In this document: positions 1 through 6,494 of the stretch, piece by piece
Layout of the letters: each line of letters opens with the position of its first letter
Numbering within the stretch: the first letter of the stretch is position 1
From: a bacterium
GTDB lineage: Bacteria; Cyanobacteriota; Vampirovibrionia; Gastranaerophilales; Gastranaerophilaceae
DNA length: 7,303 nucleotides
Direction: 5' to 3'
NCBI GenBank assembly: GCA_017477685.1
Contig: JAFUUT010000326.1
Span: 1-7,303 of the forward strand
Notes under the pieces: generated by a model
Database searches by the model: none
Told to the model about the DNA's origin: nothing
What the model saw: the letters and a program-made list of their open reading frames with translations, nothing else
Program-made: the position numbers and the translations under genes

Positions 1-506
1 CGGGCTTAATTGCTGATATTGCACTTATTGTTTACGGTTTAATATTATTTGCTTTATTTAAGATATTCGGAGTTGTTTTGACTCTTGCAGGCATTGCAGG
101 TTTTGTATTGAGTATCGGTATGGCAGTTGATGCTAATATCTTGATATTTGAAAGAACAAAAGAAGAATTGAGAGCCGGCAGAAATCTGTTTACGGCTATC
201 AATTCCGGATTTGACAGAGCTTGGGCAAGTATTTTCGATTCAAATATGACAACGATTTTGACCTGTGTAATCTTGTATTTCTTAGGTACAAGTGTTGTTA
301 AAGGTTTTGCTCTTACTTTGTTTATAGGTATTTTAGTTTCATTGTTTACTGCGGTTACTGTAACAAGAAACTTGATGCACTTAATCTTTGGTACAGGAGA
401 ATTGAAATATCCGAGATTATTCGGTTTGAAACAAGAAGAAATCGGGCAGGCTGCTGTATTTGAAGAAACAAAGAGAGAAAAAGCTCGTTTTGGTATTTTG
501 GACTAG
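1..506 (+). CDS. secD: Protein translocase subunit SecD, C-terminal part (5' end outside the window)
   Basis: This is the last 167 codons of SecD; the frame is open from base 3 back to the left edge, so the gene begins outside the window. SecD is an inner-membrane RND-like protein that, with SecF, uses the proton gradient to help pull proteins through SecYEG. The visible part is the C-terminal membrane domain. It carries the family signature GMAVDANILIFER (about residues 39-51 of the visible part), followed by the conserved EELR, a DSNMTT segment and a GFALTLFIGILVSLFTAV helix ending in TR. Several hydrophobic segments are evident. The last ~35 residues are a charged cytoplasmic tail. secF follows after 26 bases, so the two are almost certainly co-transcribed. 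A TTG at 78 would give a shorter reading, but the conserved sequence continues upstream of it, so it is not the start. Confidence 0.96.
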   Translation, partial: GLIADIALIVYGLILFALFKIFGVVLTLAGIAGFVLSIGMAVDANILIFERTKEELRAGRNLFTAINSGFDRAWASIFDSNMTTILTCVILYFLGTSVVKGFALTLFIGILVSLFTAVTVTRNLMHLIFGTGELKYPRLFGLKQEEIGQAAVFEETKREKARFGILD

Positions 507-532
507 AAAATAAGTAAAGAGGTAAAAATAAA

Positions 533-1507
533 ATGTTTAATTTTAATAAAAACGGATTACATGTTGTTAAACACAGGGCATTATGGATGTGTATTTCAGC
601 ATTGCTTATTATTCCGGGCATTGTTGCGATGGTATATTCAATGATGACTTATCCGACTCATTCACCGCTGAGAGTTGGTATAGATTATACAGGCGGATCT
701 ATTTTGCAGTATGAAACGGCTGCTCAGGTGTCTAATGCTGATGTTGCAGCTACAACTGAAGCCCTTACTAAAGAGGGTATTACAAATACTTATATTCAGG
801 TGTTGAAAGATACCTCAGGAAATTCTGAAGCTAAATCTATGATTTCAATAAGAACAAAATTTATTGATGAAGGTTCGGAAGATTCCTCAAAAATTACCCA
901 AGTTGTTCAAGACAAATATAAAGATGCGCAGCTTGTACAATTTACATCTGTAGGTCCTACATTAAGCAGTGAGTTATTCAGAATGTCATTCATAGCATTA
1001 CTTGTTGCAATTCTTGGTATAATTGCTTATATTTCATTTAGATTTGAATTTAAGTATGCGGTATCTGCAATTGCGGGGTTAATACACGATGTATTGTTTG
1101 TAATGGGTGTGTTTTCGATATTAGGTTTGTTCTTTAACGTAGAAGTTGATGGTTTATTCCTGACTGCGATTTTAACAGTTATAGGTTATTCTGTTAACGA
1201 TACTATTGTTACATATGACAGAATCAGAGAAAACTTGAGATACAACGGGAAGAAAATGTCATTTGGCGAAATCGTTGATGCTTCCGTTCAACAGACTATT
1301 ACAAGAAGTATTTGTACTTCAATGACAACATTCCTGGCATTGGCGGCTTTATATTTCTTTGGCGGAGTTACAACAAGAGATTTCGTACTTGCTATGATGC
1401 TAGGTGTTCTTGTCGGAACATATTCAAGTATTTTCTTCTGTTCAATGTTAATAGATTTTTGGATGGAAAGAGCGAATGCTCCGAAAAAACCTGCTATAGA
1501 AGGATAA
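533..1507 (+). CDS. secF: Protein translocase subunit SecF
   Basis: This complete 324-residue SecF is the partner of SecD in the Sec export complex of the inner membrane. A first membrane helix lies at about residues 15-38. It is followed by an extracytoplasmic domain opening with the SecF hallmark GIDYTGGS (49-56), and then five more membrane helices from about residue 150 onward. Conserved marks include IHDV (184-187) and the long signature IGYSVNDTIVTYDRIREN (217-234), both typical of SecF. A second family motif, TRSICTSMTTF, lies at about 257-267. The length is normal for a stand-alone SecF. The ATG at 533 is preceded by AAAGAGGT (516-523) at good spacing, which supports the start. The gene is the second member of the secD-secF operon and is followed 21 bases later by an intrinsic terminator. 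Confidence 0.97.
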   Translation: MFNFNKNGLHVVKHRALWMCISALLIIPGIVAMVYSMMTYPTHSPLRVGIDYTGGSILQYETAAQVSNADVAATTEALTKEGITNTYIQVLKDTSGNSEAKSMISIRTKFIDEGSEDSSKITQVVQDKYKDAQLVQFTSVGPTLSSELFRMSFIALLVAILGIIAYISFRFEFKYAVSAIAGLIHDVLFVMGVFSILGLFFNVEVDGLFLTAILTVIGYSVNDTIVTYDRIRENLRYNGKKMSFGEIVDASVQQTITRSICTSMTTFLALAALYFFGGVTTRDFVLAMMLGVLVGTYSSIFFCSMLIDFWMERANAPKKPAIEG

Positions 1508-1528
1508 AATTTCTAATAACTAACAGTA

Positions 1529-1562
1529 AAAAGGGCCGATTTATAACAATCGGCTCTTTTTT
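1529..1562 (+). terminator. Rho-independent terminator of the secD-secF operon
   Basis: A 12-bp stem pairs AAAAGGGCCGAT (1529-1540) with ATCGGCTCTTTT (1549-1560), with one G-T wobble. The loop is 8 nt (TTATAACA). The right arm runs directly into a T tract that ends at 1562. It lies just after the secF stop in the right orientation. The A-rich left side would also give a weaker T-tract terminator for transcription coming from recO on the other strand. Confidence 0.9.
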
Positions 1563-1566
1563 ATGT

Positions 1567-1594
1567 CCCATTTCTTTGACCGCAAAGAAACGGG
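1567..1594. repeat. Hairpin with TTTCTTTG arms
   Basis: A perfect 8-bp stem pairs TTTCTTTG (1571-1578) with CAAAGAAA (1583-1590) around an ACCG loop. After one A/C mismatch the stem extends with CCC (1567-1569) pairing GGG (1592-1594). It begins five bases after the secF terminator and is the left edge of the palindrome island. Confidence 0.75.
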
Positions 1595-1612
1595 GCGGGG
1601 TAAATATAATTT

Positions 1613-1637
1613 CCCTCTCCTAAAGTGAAGGAGTGGG
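1613..1637. repeat. Imperfect hairpin CCCTCTCCT / AGGAGTGGG
   Basis: The arms CCCTCTCCT (1613-1621) and AGGAGTGGG (1629-1637) pair with a single T/T mismatch around a 7-nt loop. This is the second palindromic unit of the island. Confidence 0.6.
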
Positions 1638-1651
1638 GTAGGAAAAGCTCA

Positions 1652-1684
1652 ATCCCCTCGCCCCTTTGGGGATACAAAGCGAGG
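1652..1684. repeat. Nested G+C-rich palindrome
   Basis: Two alternative pairings share this segment. ATCCCC (1652-1657) can pair with GGGGAT (1668-1673). Alternatively CCTCGC (1656-1661) can pair with GCGAGG (1679-1684), enclosing a small CCC-TTT-GGG stem (1662-1670). It is the third palindromic unit of the island. Confidence 0.55.
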
Positions 1685-1748
1685 CACTGAGCGGATGCGA
1701 AGTGTGCGAGCCTGTATGCGTAGCTGAGGGGAGGGTGAGGGGCTGTAT

Positions 1749-1770
1749 GCGAACCGTTATTTAGGTTCGC
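1749..1770. repeat. Perfect 7-bp hairpin GCGAACC / GGTTCGC
   Basis: GCGAACC (1749-1755) pairs perfectly with GGTTCGC (1764-1770) around an 8-nt A/T-rich loop. It sits immediately after the second copy of the CTGTATGCG direct repeat, which shares its first bases. Confidence 0.65.
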
Positions 1771-1776
1771 TCTTAA

Positions 1777-1797
1777 TTTTTGCCGGTACGGCAAAAA
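1777..1797. repeat. Perfect 9-bp hairpin TTTTTGCCG / CGGCAAAAA
   Basis: TTTTTGCCG (1777-1785) pairs perfectly with CGGCAAAAA (1789-1797) around a 3-nt GTA loop. Each arm carries T runs outside a GCCG core, so it could look terminator-like from either strand. However, no further T tract follows the stem, so a termination role is only possible. Confidence 0.7.
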
Positions 1798-1810
1798 CGT
1801 ATGAACAAAT

Positions 1811-1865
1811 CACACATATCTTTTGCGAGCGGAACGATGCCGAAGGCAGCGTCGATAATAGTGTG
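1811..1865. repeat. Long-loop inverted repeat CACAC...GTGTG with inner GCC/GGC hairpin
   Basis: CACAC (1811-1815) faces GTGTG (1861-1865), and with one bulged A the pairing extends through TAT/ATA. Inside the loop a small TGCC-GAA-GGCA hairpin lies near 1838-1848. The fold is weak, and it is included as part of the island's repeated pattern of inverted symmetry. Confidence 0.4.
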
Positions 1866-1877
1866 TTTTTCTTTTCG

Positions 1878-1920
1878 GTTCACTTTTCTTTTTGCTTCAC
1901 AATCAAAAAGAAAAGTGAAC
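1878..1920. repeat. Perfect 17-bp inverted repeat
   Basis: GTTCACTTTTCTTTTTG (1878-1894) is the exact reverse complement of 1904-1920, with a 9-nt loop (CTTCACAAT). It is the strongest palindrome in the window and forms the recO-side edge of the island, 37 bases past the recO stop. It could end recO transcription as a stable hairpin, but no T tract follows it on either strand, so it is not a canonical intrinsic terminator. It could equally be one end or one unit of a mobile repeat. Confidence 0.85.
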
Positions 1921-1957
1921 TATAAGTAGAGAAGTATATAACTTCCGATAGTATTGT

Positions 1958-2731
1958 TTACACAAAGGATAAATCTTCAAAAACAGAAGATGATTTCATC
2001 TTTTTCGGAGATTTTTTTTCAATATAATCTTTCAAAACATTGTATGTAACCAGACAAACCTGTTTATTAGCCTTTTGCTCGTATTCTCCTGCCATGTCAA
2101 AATCATTAAGAGCCATTTGCCTAAAAAAGTCTCGAAGTTTATACGGCATAAGCCTTTTATTATGCGGAACAAAATCATAACAATCCTTGCATATAATTCC
2201 ACCTAAACCCGAAACGAAATACATTGATTCGTCTTCAACTTTTTTATGGCAGTGCAGACATCTGTCTAATTCAACGCAAAACCCTGACACTTTCATCATC
2301 TTTAACTGAAACTTTATAACAGAAATCAAAAGTTCCACTTCGTTTTTCGCTTCAGAAATTGCATTCAATGCTTTATACAAAATGTCATAAATTTCAGCTG
2401 CCCCCGGATCTTCCTCCAGTCCAAAATTATTAACAACTTCGGTCACATACATAGAATAAAAAATCTTGTCTAAATCACTTCTTGTTTTATTAAAAGTGTT
2501 CAAAACATCCGCCTGACAAATGGTGTCCAAGTTCTTTCCCTTGTGCAGCATAATCTTGTTGGCAACAAGCATATCCATTCTCGCTCCCAACTTGCTCTTT
2601 GGCTTTTTTACTCCCTTCGCCACTCCCCTTATAAGCCCTTTATCTTTGGAATACATAACTATAATTTTGTCTGACTCACTAAGATTATATGACTTAAGAT
2701 TGATAGCATCTGTCACAAAATTATTCTGCAT
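1958..2731 (-). CDS. recO: DNA repair protein RecO
   Basis: This is a 257-residue RecO, a cytoplasmic recombination mediator that binds SSB-coated single-stranded DNA with RecR and loads RecA in the RecFOR pathway. The N-terminal OB-fold opens with AINLKSYNLSESDKIIVMYSKDKGLIRGVAKG, the usual RecO pattern. A helical domain follows. A four-cysteine zinc-finger-like site is made by CLHC (158-161) and CKDC (181-184), numbered from the chosen start. The length is typical. The frame is open up to a GTG at 2791, but those 20 extra residues only read through the end of pilT and do not look like RecO, so the ATG at 2731 is preferred. No Shine-Dalgarno sequence precedes it; the 25-base gap after pilT is A-rich instead. 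It is the second gene of a pilT-recO operon. Confidence 0.92.
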   Translation of the reverse strand: MQNNFVTDAINLKSYNLSESDKIIVMYSKDKGLIRGVAKGVKKPKSKLGARMDMLVANKIMLHKGKNLDTICQADVLNTFNKTRSDLDKIFYSMYVTEVVNNFGLEEDPGAAEIYDILYKALNAISEAKNEVELLISVIKFQLKMMKVSGFCVELDRCLHCHKKVEDESMYFVSGLGGIICKDCYDFVPHNKRLMPYKLRDFFRQMALNDFDMAGEYEQKANKQVCLVTYNVLKDYIEKKSPKKMKSSSVFEDLSFV

Positions 2732-2756
2732 AAGTTTTATTTTATTTTTTATAGAA

Positions 2757-3854
2757 CTAGCGTTTTGTACCTGTGCCGTGATATACACCACGCATCATCT
2801 GTTCAATTTCAGACTTGTTATCAGAATATTCAATAGCGGTTTCTTTACTGATTTTGCCCTCTTTATACAAGTTGAATAATGACATATTCATTGTAATCAT
2901 CTTGTTGAATGAACCATTCTTAACAAGTTCATATATTGAATCCAATTCATCCTTTTGGATAAAATCTTTAACAGTTGAAGTAACCTGCAGCAATTCAACA
3001 GCCGGATATCTTGTTTTGCCGTCAGCAGAAGGAACAAGTTTTTGTGCAACCGTACCTCTCAAGTTTGCCGCAATTTGCTCTCTAATAAAATCTCTGTCTG
3101 TAGCCTCAAATAAGTTGATAATTCTTGATACCGTTTGAACAGCATCGTTTGTATGAATGGTTGATACTACAAAGTGACCTGTTTCTGCTGCGTTCAAAGC
3201 AGCTTCCACAGTAATCTTGTCACGAATTTCACCGATGAATATAACGTCAGGGTCTTGTCTTAATGAATATTTTATACCATCAGCAAAAGACGGAGTATCT
3301 ATTAAAAGCTGTCTTTGAGAAATAATAGATTTTTTATTTGTAAATATATACTCAACAGGGTCTTCAATAGTAATAATATGTTTTGCGGTATTCATGTTGA
3401 TATAGTCAATCAACGCAGCAATTGTTGTAGATTTACCCGAACCTGTAGGCCCTGTTACAAGAACCAAACCATTATTAAACCCTGCAAACTCTTTTAAGTC
3501 TTCAGGCACCATTAAATCATCAAATGTTCTGATATAATAAGGAATTACACGGAATGCCATTGCCGTTTTACCGAGTTGATGGCTTAAATTTACACGGAAT
3601 CTGGAACACCCTTCAATTTCATAAGAAAAGTCTATATCAAAAAACTTTGATACTTTATCTTTCAAATTGTTAGGAGCAATTGACCTAATAATAAATTCCA
3701 CATCTTCTGAAGTCAAAGGAGGAACATTTATCCTCATTATCTGTCCGGAAACTCTTATAGCAGGGCGTTCTCCGTCACTCAAATGGATATCGGAAGCACC
3801 TACAGAAACTGCCTGCTTTAAAAAATCTTCTATATAAAAACTTGAATCAGCCAT
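2757..3854 (-). CDS. pilT: Type IV pilus retraction ATPase PilT
   Basis: This 365-residue PilT-family hexameric ATPase acts at the cytoplasmic base of type IV pili to depolymerise them, powering twitching and DNA uptake. Motifs appear in the family order. First come the N-terminal ASDIHLS (20-26) and the Walker A GPTGSGKST (135-143). The Asp box ITIEDPVEY (161-169) and Walker B DPDVIFIGEIRD (201-212, likely catalytic Glu209) follow, and then the His box TGHFVVSTIHTNDA (225-238). The length fits PilT rather than the longer PilB extension ATPases. The C-terminal region that carries AIRNLIRE in well-studied PilTs reads SIYELVKN (307-314), so this motif is poorly conserved. A PilU-like or divergent PilT role therefore remains possible. 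The ATG is preceded by a strong AAGGAGA site (3859-3865) and a good promoter. recO follows in the same operon, and comEC is divergent. Confidence 0.94.
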   Translation of the reverse strand: MADSSFYIEDFLKQAVSVGASDIHLSDGERPAIRVSGQIMRINVPPLTSEDVEFIIRSIAPNNLKDKVSKFFDIDFSYEIEGCSRFRVNLSHQLGKTAMAFRVIPYYIRTFDDLMVPEDLKEFAGFNNGLVLVTGPTGSGKSTTIAALIDYINMNTAKHIITIEDPVEYIFTNKKSIISQRQLLIDTPSFADGIKYSLRQDPDVIFIGEIRDKITVEAALNAAETGHFVVSTIHTNDAVQTVSRIINLFEATDRDFIREQIAANLRGTVAQKLVPSADGKTRYPAVELLQVTSTVKDFIQKDELDSIYELVKNGSFNKMITMNMSLFNLYKEGKISKETAIEYSDNKSEIEQMMRGVYHGTGTKR

Positions 3855-3879
3855 AAACTCTCCTTACTTATTTTATATC

Positions 3880-3908
3880 AGTATATCATCTTTTATGATT
3901 TTGCACAA
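3880..3908 (-). promoter_or_regulatory. Predicted sigma70-type promoter of pilT-recO
   Basis: Read on the minus strand, TTGTGC (3908-3903) and TATACT (3885-3880) are separated by exactly 17 bases. A TGA directly before the -10 makes it an extended -10 (TG-A-TATACT). Transcription would start near 3873, leaving a leader of about 19 nt that contains the AAGGAG ribosome site. An inverted repeat ATCAT-N5-ATGAT (3885-3899) lies within the spacer and could be an operator. Its -35 overlaps that of the divergent comEC promoter. Confidence 0.65.
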
Positions 3909-3928
3909 CTACATTTGTATGATATTAT
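3901..3928 (+). promoter_or_regulatory. Predicted sigma70-type promoter of comEC
   Basis: TTGCAC (3901-3906) and TATTAT (3923-3928) are separated by 16 bases, with a TG-A extended -10 (3920-3922). The likely start point near 3935 would leave a leader of only about 9 nt before the comEC ATG, with just a weak GGTAAG as ribosome site. The -35 box overlaps the pilT -35 by four bases on the opposite strand. Confidence 0.55.
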
Positions 3929-3943
3929 TTTTTCGGTAAGAAA

Positions 3944-6337
3944 ATGATAAATAGAGAACAGGTACAAGAATTTATACAAAATAAAAATTTCGTAATGTTT
4001 TTTGCATGTTTAGTCTATATGCTCGGCATTTTAGCATTTTTCAGTTCTTACCCCGCACTTCTTGCAGCTATTTTCACCATATTTTTGGCCATATTTTTAA
4101 TTTTTGATTTGTTTGGAATAAAAAGAATTGCAATACTAATTTTTATCTTTTATTTCGGGTACTTCATTACATCTGCAAAAATAAAAAATCATGATGATCT
4201 TTTACCGCTTGCACCGTTAAACGGCACAATAGAAGGAAGAATAACAAGTATACCAAATTCAGGAGATAATACAAATATAAAGTTCACAATGGAAACCGAA
4301 AAGGTTGAAGACCAAAATGTTCAGGGTAAAATCTTTGTAACAATGCCCCTTAACAAAAGGACCAAAAGTCTTAATATCGGACAAAAAATTTCTATTTCGG
4401 GAAGCCTCAGACGGCCTTTTTATTCTTCCAACCCTTCACAATTTGATTATTCCTCATATCTAAAAAATTACAATATATTTACCGTATTTTATAATAATGA
4501 CGGGAATTTCAGTTATACGGAAGATGAGTTGAGCTTAAAATGGAAATTCCTGAGAAAATTAAATACAACGAGAAATAAAATTCTGGAAGTACATTCACAT
4601 TACCTAAAAAGCCCGAATCTGGAAATCTTGGGAGGCATAGTATTTGGTAATGATGCTGTTGCACCTCCGGATTATATAAAAAATTCTTTCATAAATTCAG
4701 GACTTTTACACATCCTTGCCGCCTCCGGAATGAATGTTGCATTTATTTTCACTTTTTTATTTTATATTCTTAAATTTTTGAAAGTACCATACAAGGCCCG
4801 CACAATTGCAGGCATCGGCGCTATAGTAATTTATACATTCATGACAGGACTTGGTCCGTCAGTGATAAGAGCCGCACTGATGTTAATATTTGTACTGATA
4901 GGTAAATTGATAGACAGAGATGCACACAGTATATCACTCCTTGCCCTTGTTGCAGTAATAATGCTCTTATATAATCCTGCATACATCAATGACGTAAGTT
5001 TCCAATTATCTTTTATGGTTACATTCGGCTTGATTACAACTGCAGATGTAATTTCTCAAAAATTCCCCAAAATACCGAATTGGATAAAAGCACCTGTAAT
5101 TATTCCGATAATCGCACAAATTTGGGTTATACCTATTCAAATGTTTTACTTTAATACCATAAGCATATATTCCATATTTGCGAATATTGCCGGTGCAACA
5201 GTATTAAGCGCTATAAGCTTCTTAGGCTTTATAAGTTCTTTACTTGCAATTTTTAAGCCTGTATCAGAATTTGTATGTATGACTTTCGACTACTTTACGG
5301 AATATTTATTAAATATACTCATAAATATATCAAACTTCTTTGGCAATTTGCCGCACTGCATACTGCAAACAACACACCCGCACATACTGCAAATACTTTT
5401 ATACTACATGGCAATTTTAACAGTTACATATCTGCTTAAACAAGAAAAATACCAAAAAGCATTAAAGGTCGGAATTATTTGCTCAATAATTTTAATTATT
5501 TCAACAATTCATCCAATATCAAAGAAGCTTGAAATAATTACATTTGATGTCGGAAACGCAGATTGTTTTATGATTAAAACCCCTCAGAACAAATACTTCT
5601 TCATAGATACCGGCAAAAGTGCATATAAAAGCGGGAACACTCAAGCCAAAATTATAATGCTGAAATACTTGAAAGACAGGGGTATCAAAAATATTGAAGG
5701 AGTAATCGTTACACACTTTGATAATGACCATGCCGGCGGGACAAAAGATTTTATTGAAAATACAAATATCAAAACACTCTACCTGAATAACACCGAACGA
5801 ACAACAGAAACATCAAAAGAAATATTTAAAACCATTGAAAATAAAAATCAAAACACAAAAATTGTTCAAAACAACGAAGAAATATATTCTGAACCGGATT
5901 TGAACATAAAAACTTTTAAGGCAGATTTTGCAGGCCGCGATAAATCTAATGAAAATTCAACCATAACATTATTAACATACAAAAACTTTAATACATTGTT
6001 TATGGCAGATGCAAACACTGATTCTTTCAATCAAATAAAAAGTTATATCCCGCAAAATATTGAAATACTGAAAGTCGGTCACCACGGCGGCGCAGGCGTA
6101 GCAGACAAAGCTATGACAGAATACTTGAATAATAAAGTTTCTATCATTTCAACAGGAACAAACTACTTCGGACATCCGAATAAAGGAACTCTTGATATTC
6201 TCAGAAATACAAAAATTCTAAGAACAGACACTTTAAAATCCATAAAAATAAGTTCTGACGGAGAAACATATAAAATATATTCATATGATATCCATGACAA
6301 AAAATATAAATTCAAAGAAAAATTTCAAACAAAATAG
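3944..6337 (+). CDS. comEC: DNA internalization channel ComEC (Rec2 family) with C-terminal metallo-beta-lactamase domain
   Basis: This full-length 797-residue ComEC is the inner-membrane channel that passes single-stranded DNA into the cytoplasm during natural transformation. Membrane helices at about 15-80 come first. An OB-fold-like domain follows at about 90-190, with GTIEGRI and GQKISISGSLR. The competence channel domain at about 225-500 has HILAASGMNVAFI (256-268) and GLGPSVIRAALML (302-314). The C-terminal metallo-beta-lactamase domain runs from about 528. It shows FDVGNADC, IDTG (554-557), the metal-site motif THFDNDHAGG (590-599), VGHHGG (711-716) and a conserved NYFGHPN near the end. 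The nuclease residues look intact, so this domain may degrade the non-transported strand, as proposed for ComEC of other bacteria. The ATG has only a weak ribosome site (GGTAAG, 3935-3940). The gene faces away from pilT, which fits a shared role in DNA uptake. Confidence 0.95.
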   Translation: MINREQVQEFIQNKNFVMFFACLVYMLGILAFFSSYPALLAAIFTIFLAIFLIFDLFGIKRIAILIFIFYFGYFITSAKIKNHDDLLPLAPLNGTIEGRITSIPNSGDNTNIKFTMETEKVEDQNVQGKIFVTMPLNKRTKSLNIGQKISISGSLRRPFYSSNPSQFDYSSYLKNYNIFTVFYNNDGNFSYTEDELSLKWKFLRKLNTTRNKILEVHSHYLKSPNLEILGGIVFGNDAVAPPDYIKNSFINSGLLHILAASGMNVAFIFTFLFYILKFLKVPYKARTIAGIGAIVIYTFMTGLGPSVIRAALMLIFVLIGKLIDRDAHSISLLALVAVIMLLYNPAYINDVSFQLSFMVTFGLITTADVISQKFPKIPNWIKAPVIIPIIAQIWVIPIQMFYFNTISIYSIFANIAGATVLSAISFLGFISSLLAIFKPVSEFVCMTFDYFTEYLLNILINISNFFGNLPHCILQTTHPHILQILLYYMAILTVTYLLKQEKYQKALKVGIICSIILIISTIHPISKKLEIITFDVGNADCFMIKTPQNKYFFIDTGKSAYKSGNTQAKIIMLKYLKDRGIKNIEGVIVTHFDNDHAGGTKDFIENTNIKTLYLNNTERTTETSKEIFKTIENKNQNTKIVQNNEEIYSEPDLNIKTFKADFAGRDKSNENSTITLLTYKNFNTLFMADANTDSFNQIKSYIPQNIEILKVGHHGGAGVADKAMTEYLNNKVSIISTGTNYFGHPNKGTLDILRNTKILRTDTLKSIKISSDGETYKIYSYDIHDKKYKFKEKFQTK

Positions 6338-6460
6338 AATTTAAAATTGTAATATATTGACCAAATTAATGTATGTTTTACACTTATTCACAATTAGAGA
6401 AACAAGGCTATTTACAAGGGTTTCCGTCAATTGACACTGTGCATAATACATCCGGCGGGG
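6338..6460. other. Intergenic stretch after comEC, no gene seen
   Basis: No coding frame and no convincing intrinsic terminator for comEC are visible here. It contains a perfect 10-bp palindrome GTCAATTGAC (6426-6435), a short direct repeat ACAAGG (6402-6407 and 6414-6419), and a weak promoter-like pair TTGACC (6357-6362) and TACACT (6379-6384). None of these is strong enough to assign a function. Confidence 0.4.
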
Positions 6461-6488
6461 TTGAATTTTAAAATTTTTGTAATATAAT
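6461..6488 (+). promoter_or_regulatory. Predicted sigma70-type promoter of the lytic transglycosylase gene
   Basis: A perfect TATAAT -10 (6483-6488) lies 16 bases after a TTGAAT -35 (6461-6466). The spacer contains the A/T palindrome AATTTTAAAATT. Transcription would start near 6495 and give a leader of about 93 nt before the TTG start codon. Confidence 0.65.
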
Positions 6489-6494
6489 CGAAAC

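Larger units (their letters stand above)
1563..1922. repeat. Composite island of palindromic intergenic repeats between convergent genes
   Basis: This 360-base stretch lies in the 450-base gap between the 3' ends of secF and recO and holds no credible gene. It is a chain of unrelated inverted repeats: 1567-1594, 1613-1637, 1652-1684, 1749-1770, 1777-1797, 1811-1865 and 1878-1920. The middle part (about 1591-1745) is visibly more G+C-rich than the neighbouring genes, with many CCCC/GGGG runs. A direct repeat CTGTATGCG occurs at 1712-1720 and 1743-1751. The arrangement resembles mosaic REP/MITE-like intergenic elements that occur in many copies in some gut bacterial genomes. Copy number cannot be seen from one window, so the repeat label is an inference. 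No terminal inverted repeats joining the two outer ends and no target-site duplication were recognised. Confidence 0.7.

Noticed and set aside
1561..1794. A 77-residue minus-strand reading frame across the palindrome island
   Set aside because: It is made entirely of the repeat sequence, has no ribosome site or recognisable domain, and its composition simply reflects the palindromes.
1931..1945. GAAGT-N5-ACTTC hairpin as the recO terminator
   Set aside because: The stem is only 5 bp of A/T-rich sequence and no T tract follows it on the minus strand.
2732..2791. GTG at 2791 as the recO start
   Set aside because: The extra 20 residues overlap the end of pilT in another frame and do not resemble a RecO N terminus; ATG 2731 fits the family.
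2520..2879. A 119-residue plus-strand frame across the pilT/recO junction
   Set aside because: It lies antisense to two well-supported genes and its hydrophobic sequence is an expected artefact of A/T-rich DNA.
6431..6448. TTGACA (6431-6436) as a -35 box with CATAAT (6443-6448)
   Set aside because: The two boxes are only 6 bases apart and no -10 lies at 16-18 bases; the region at that distance is G-rich.
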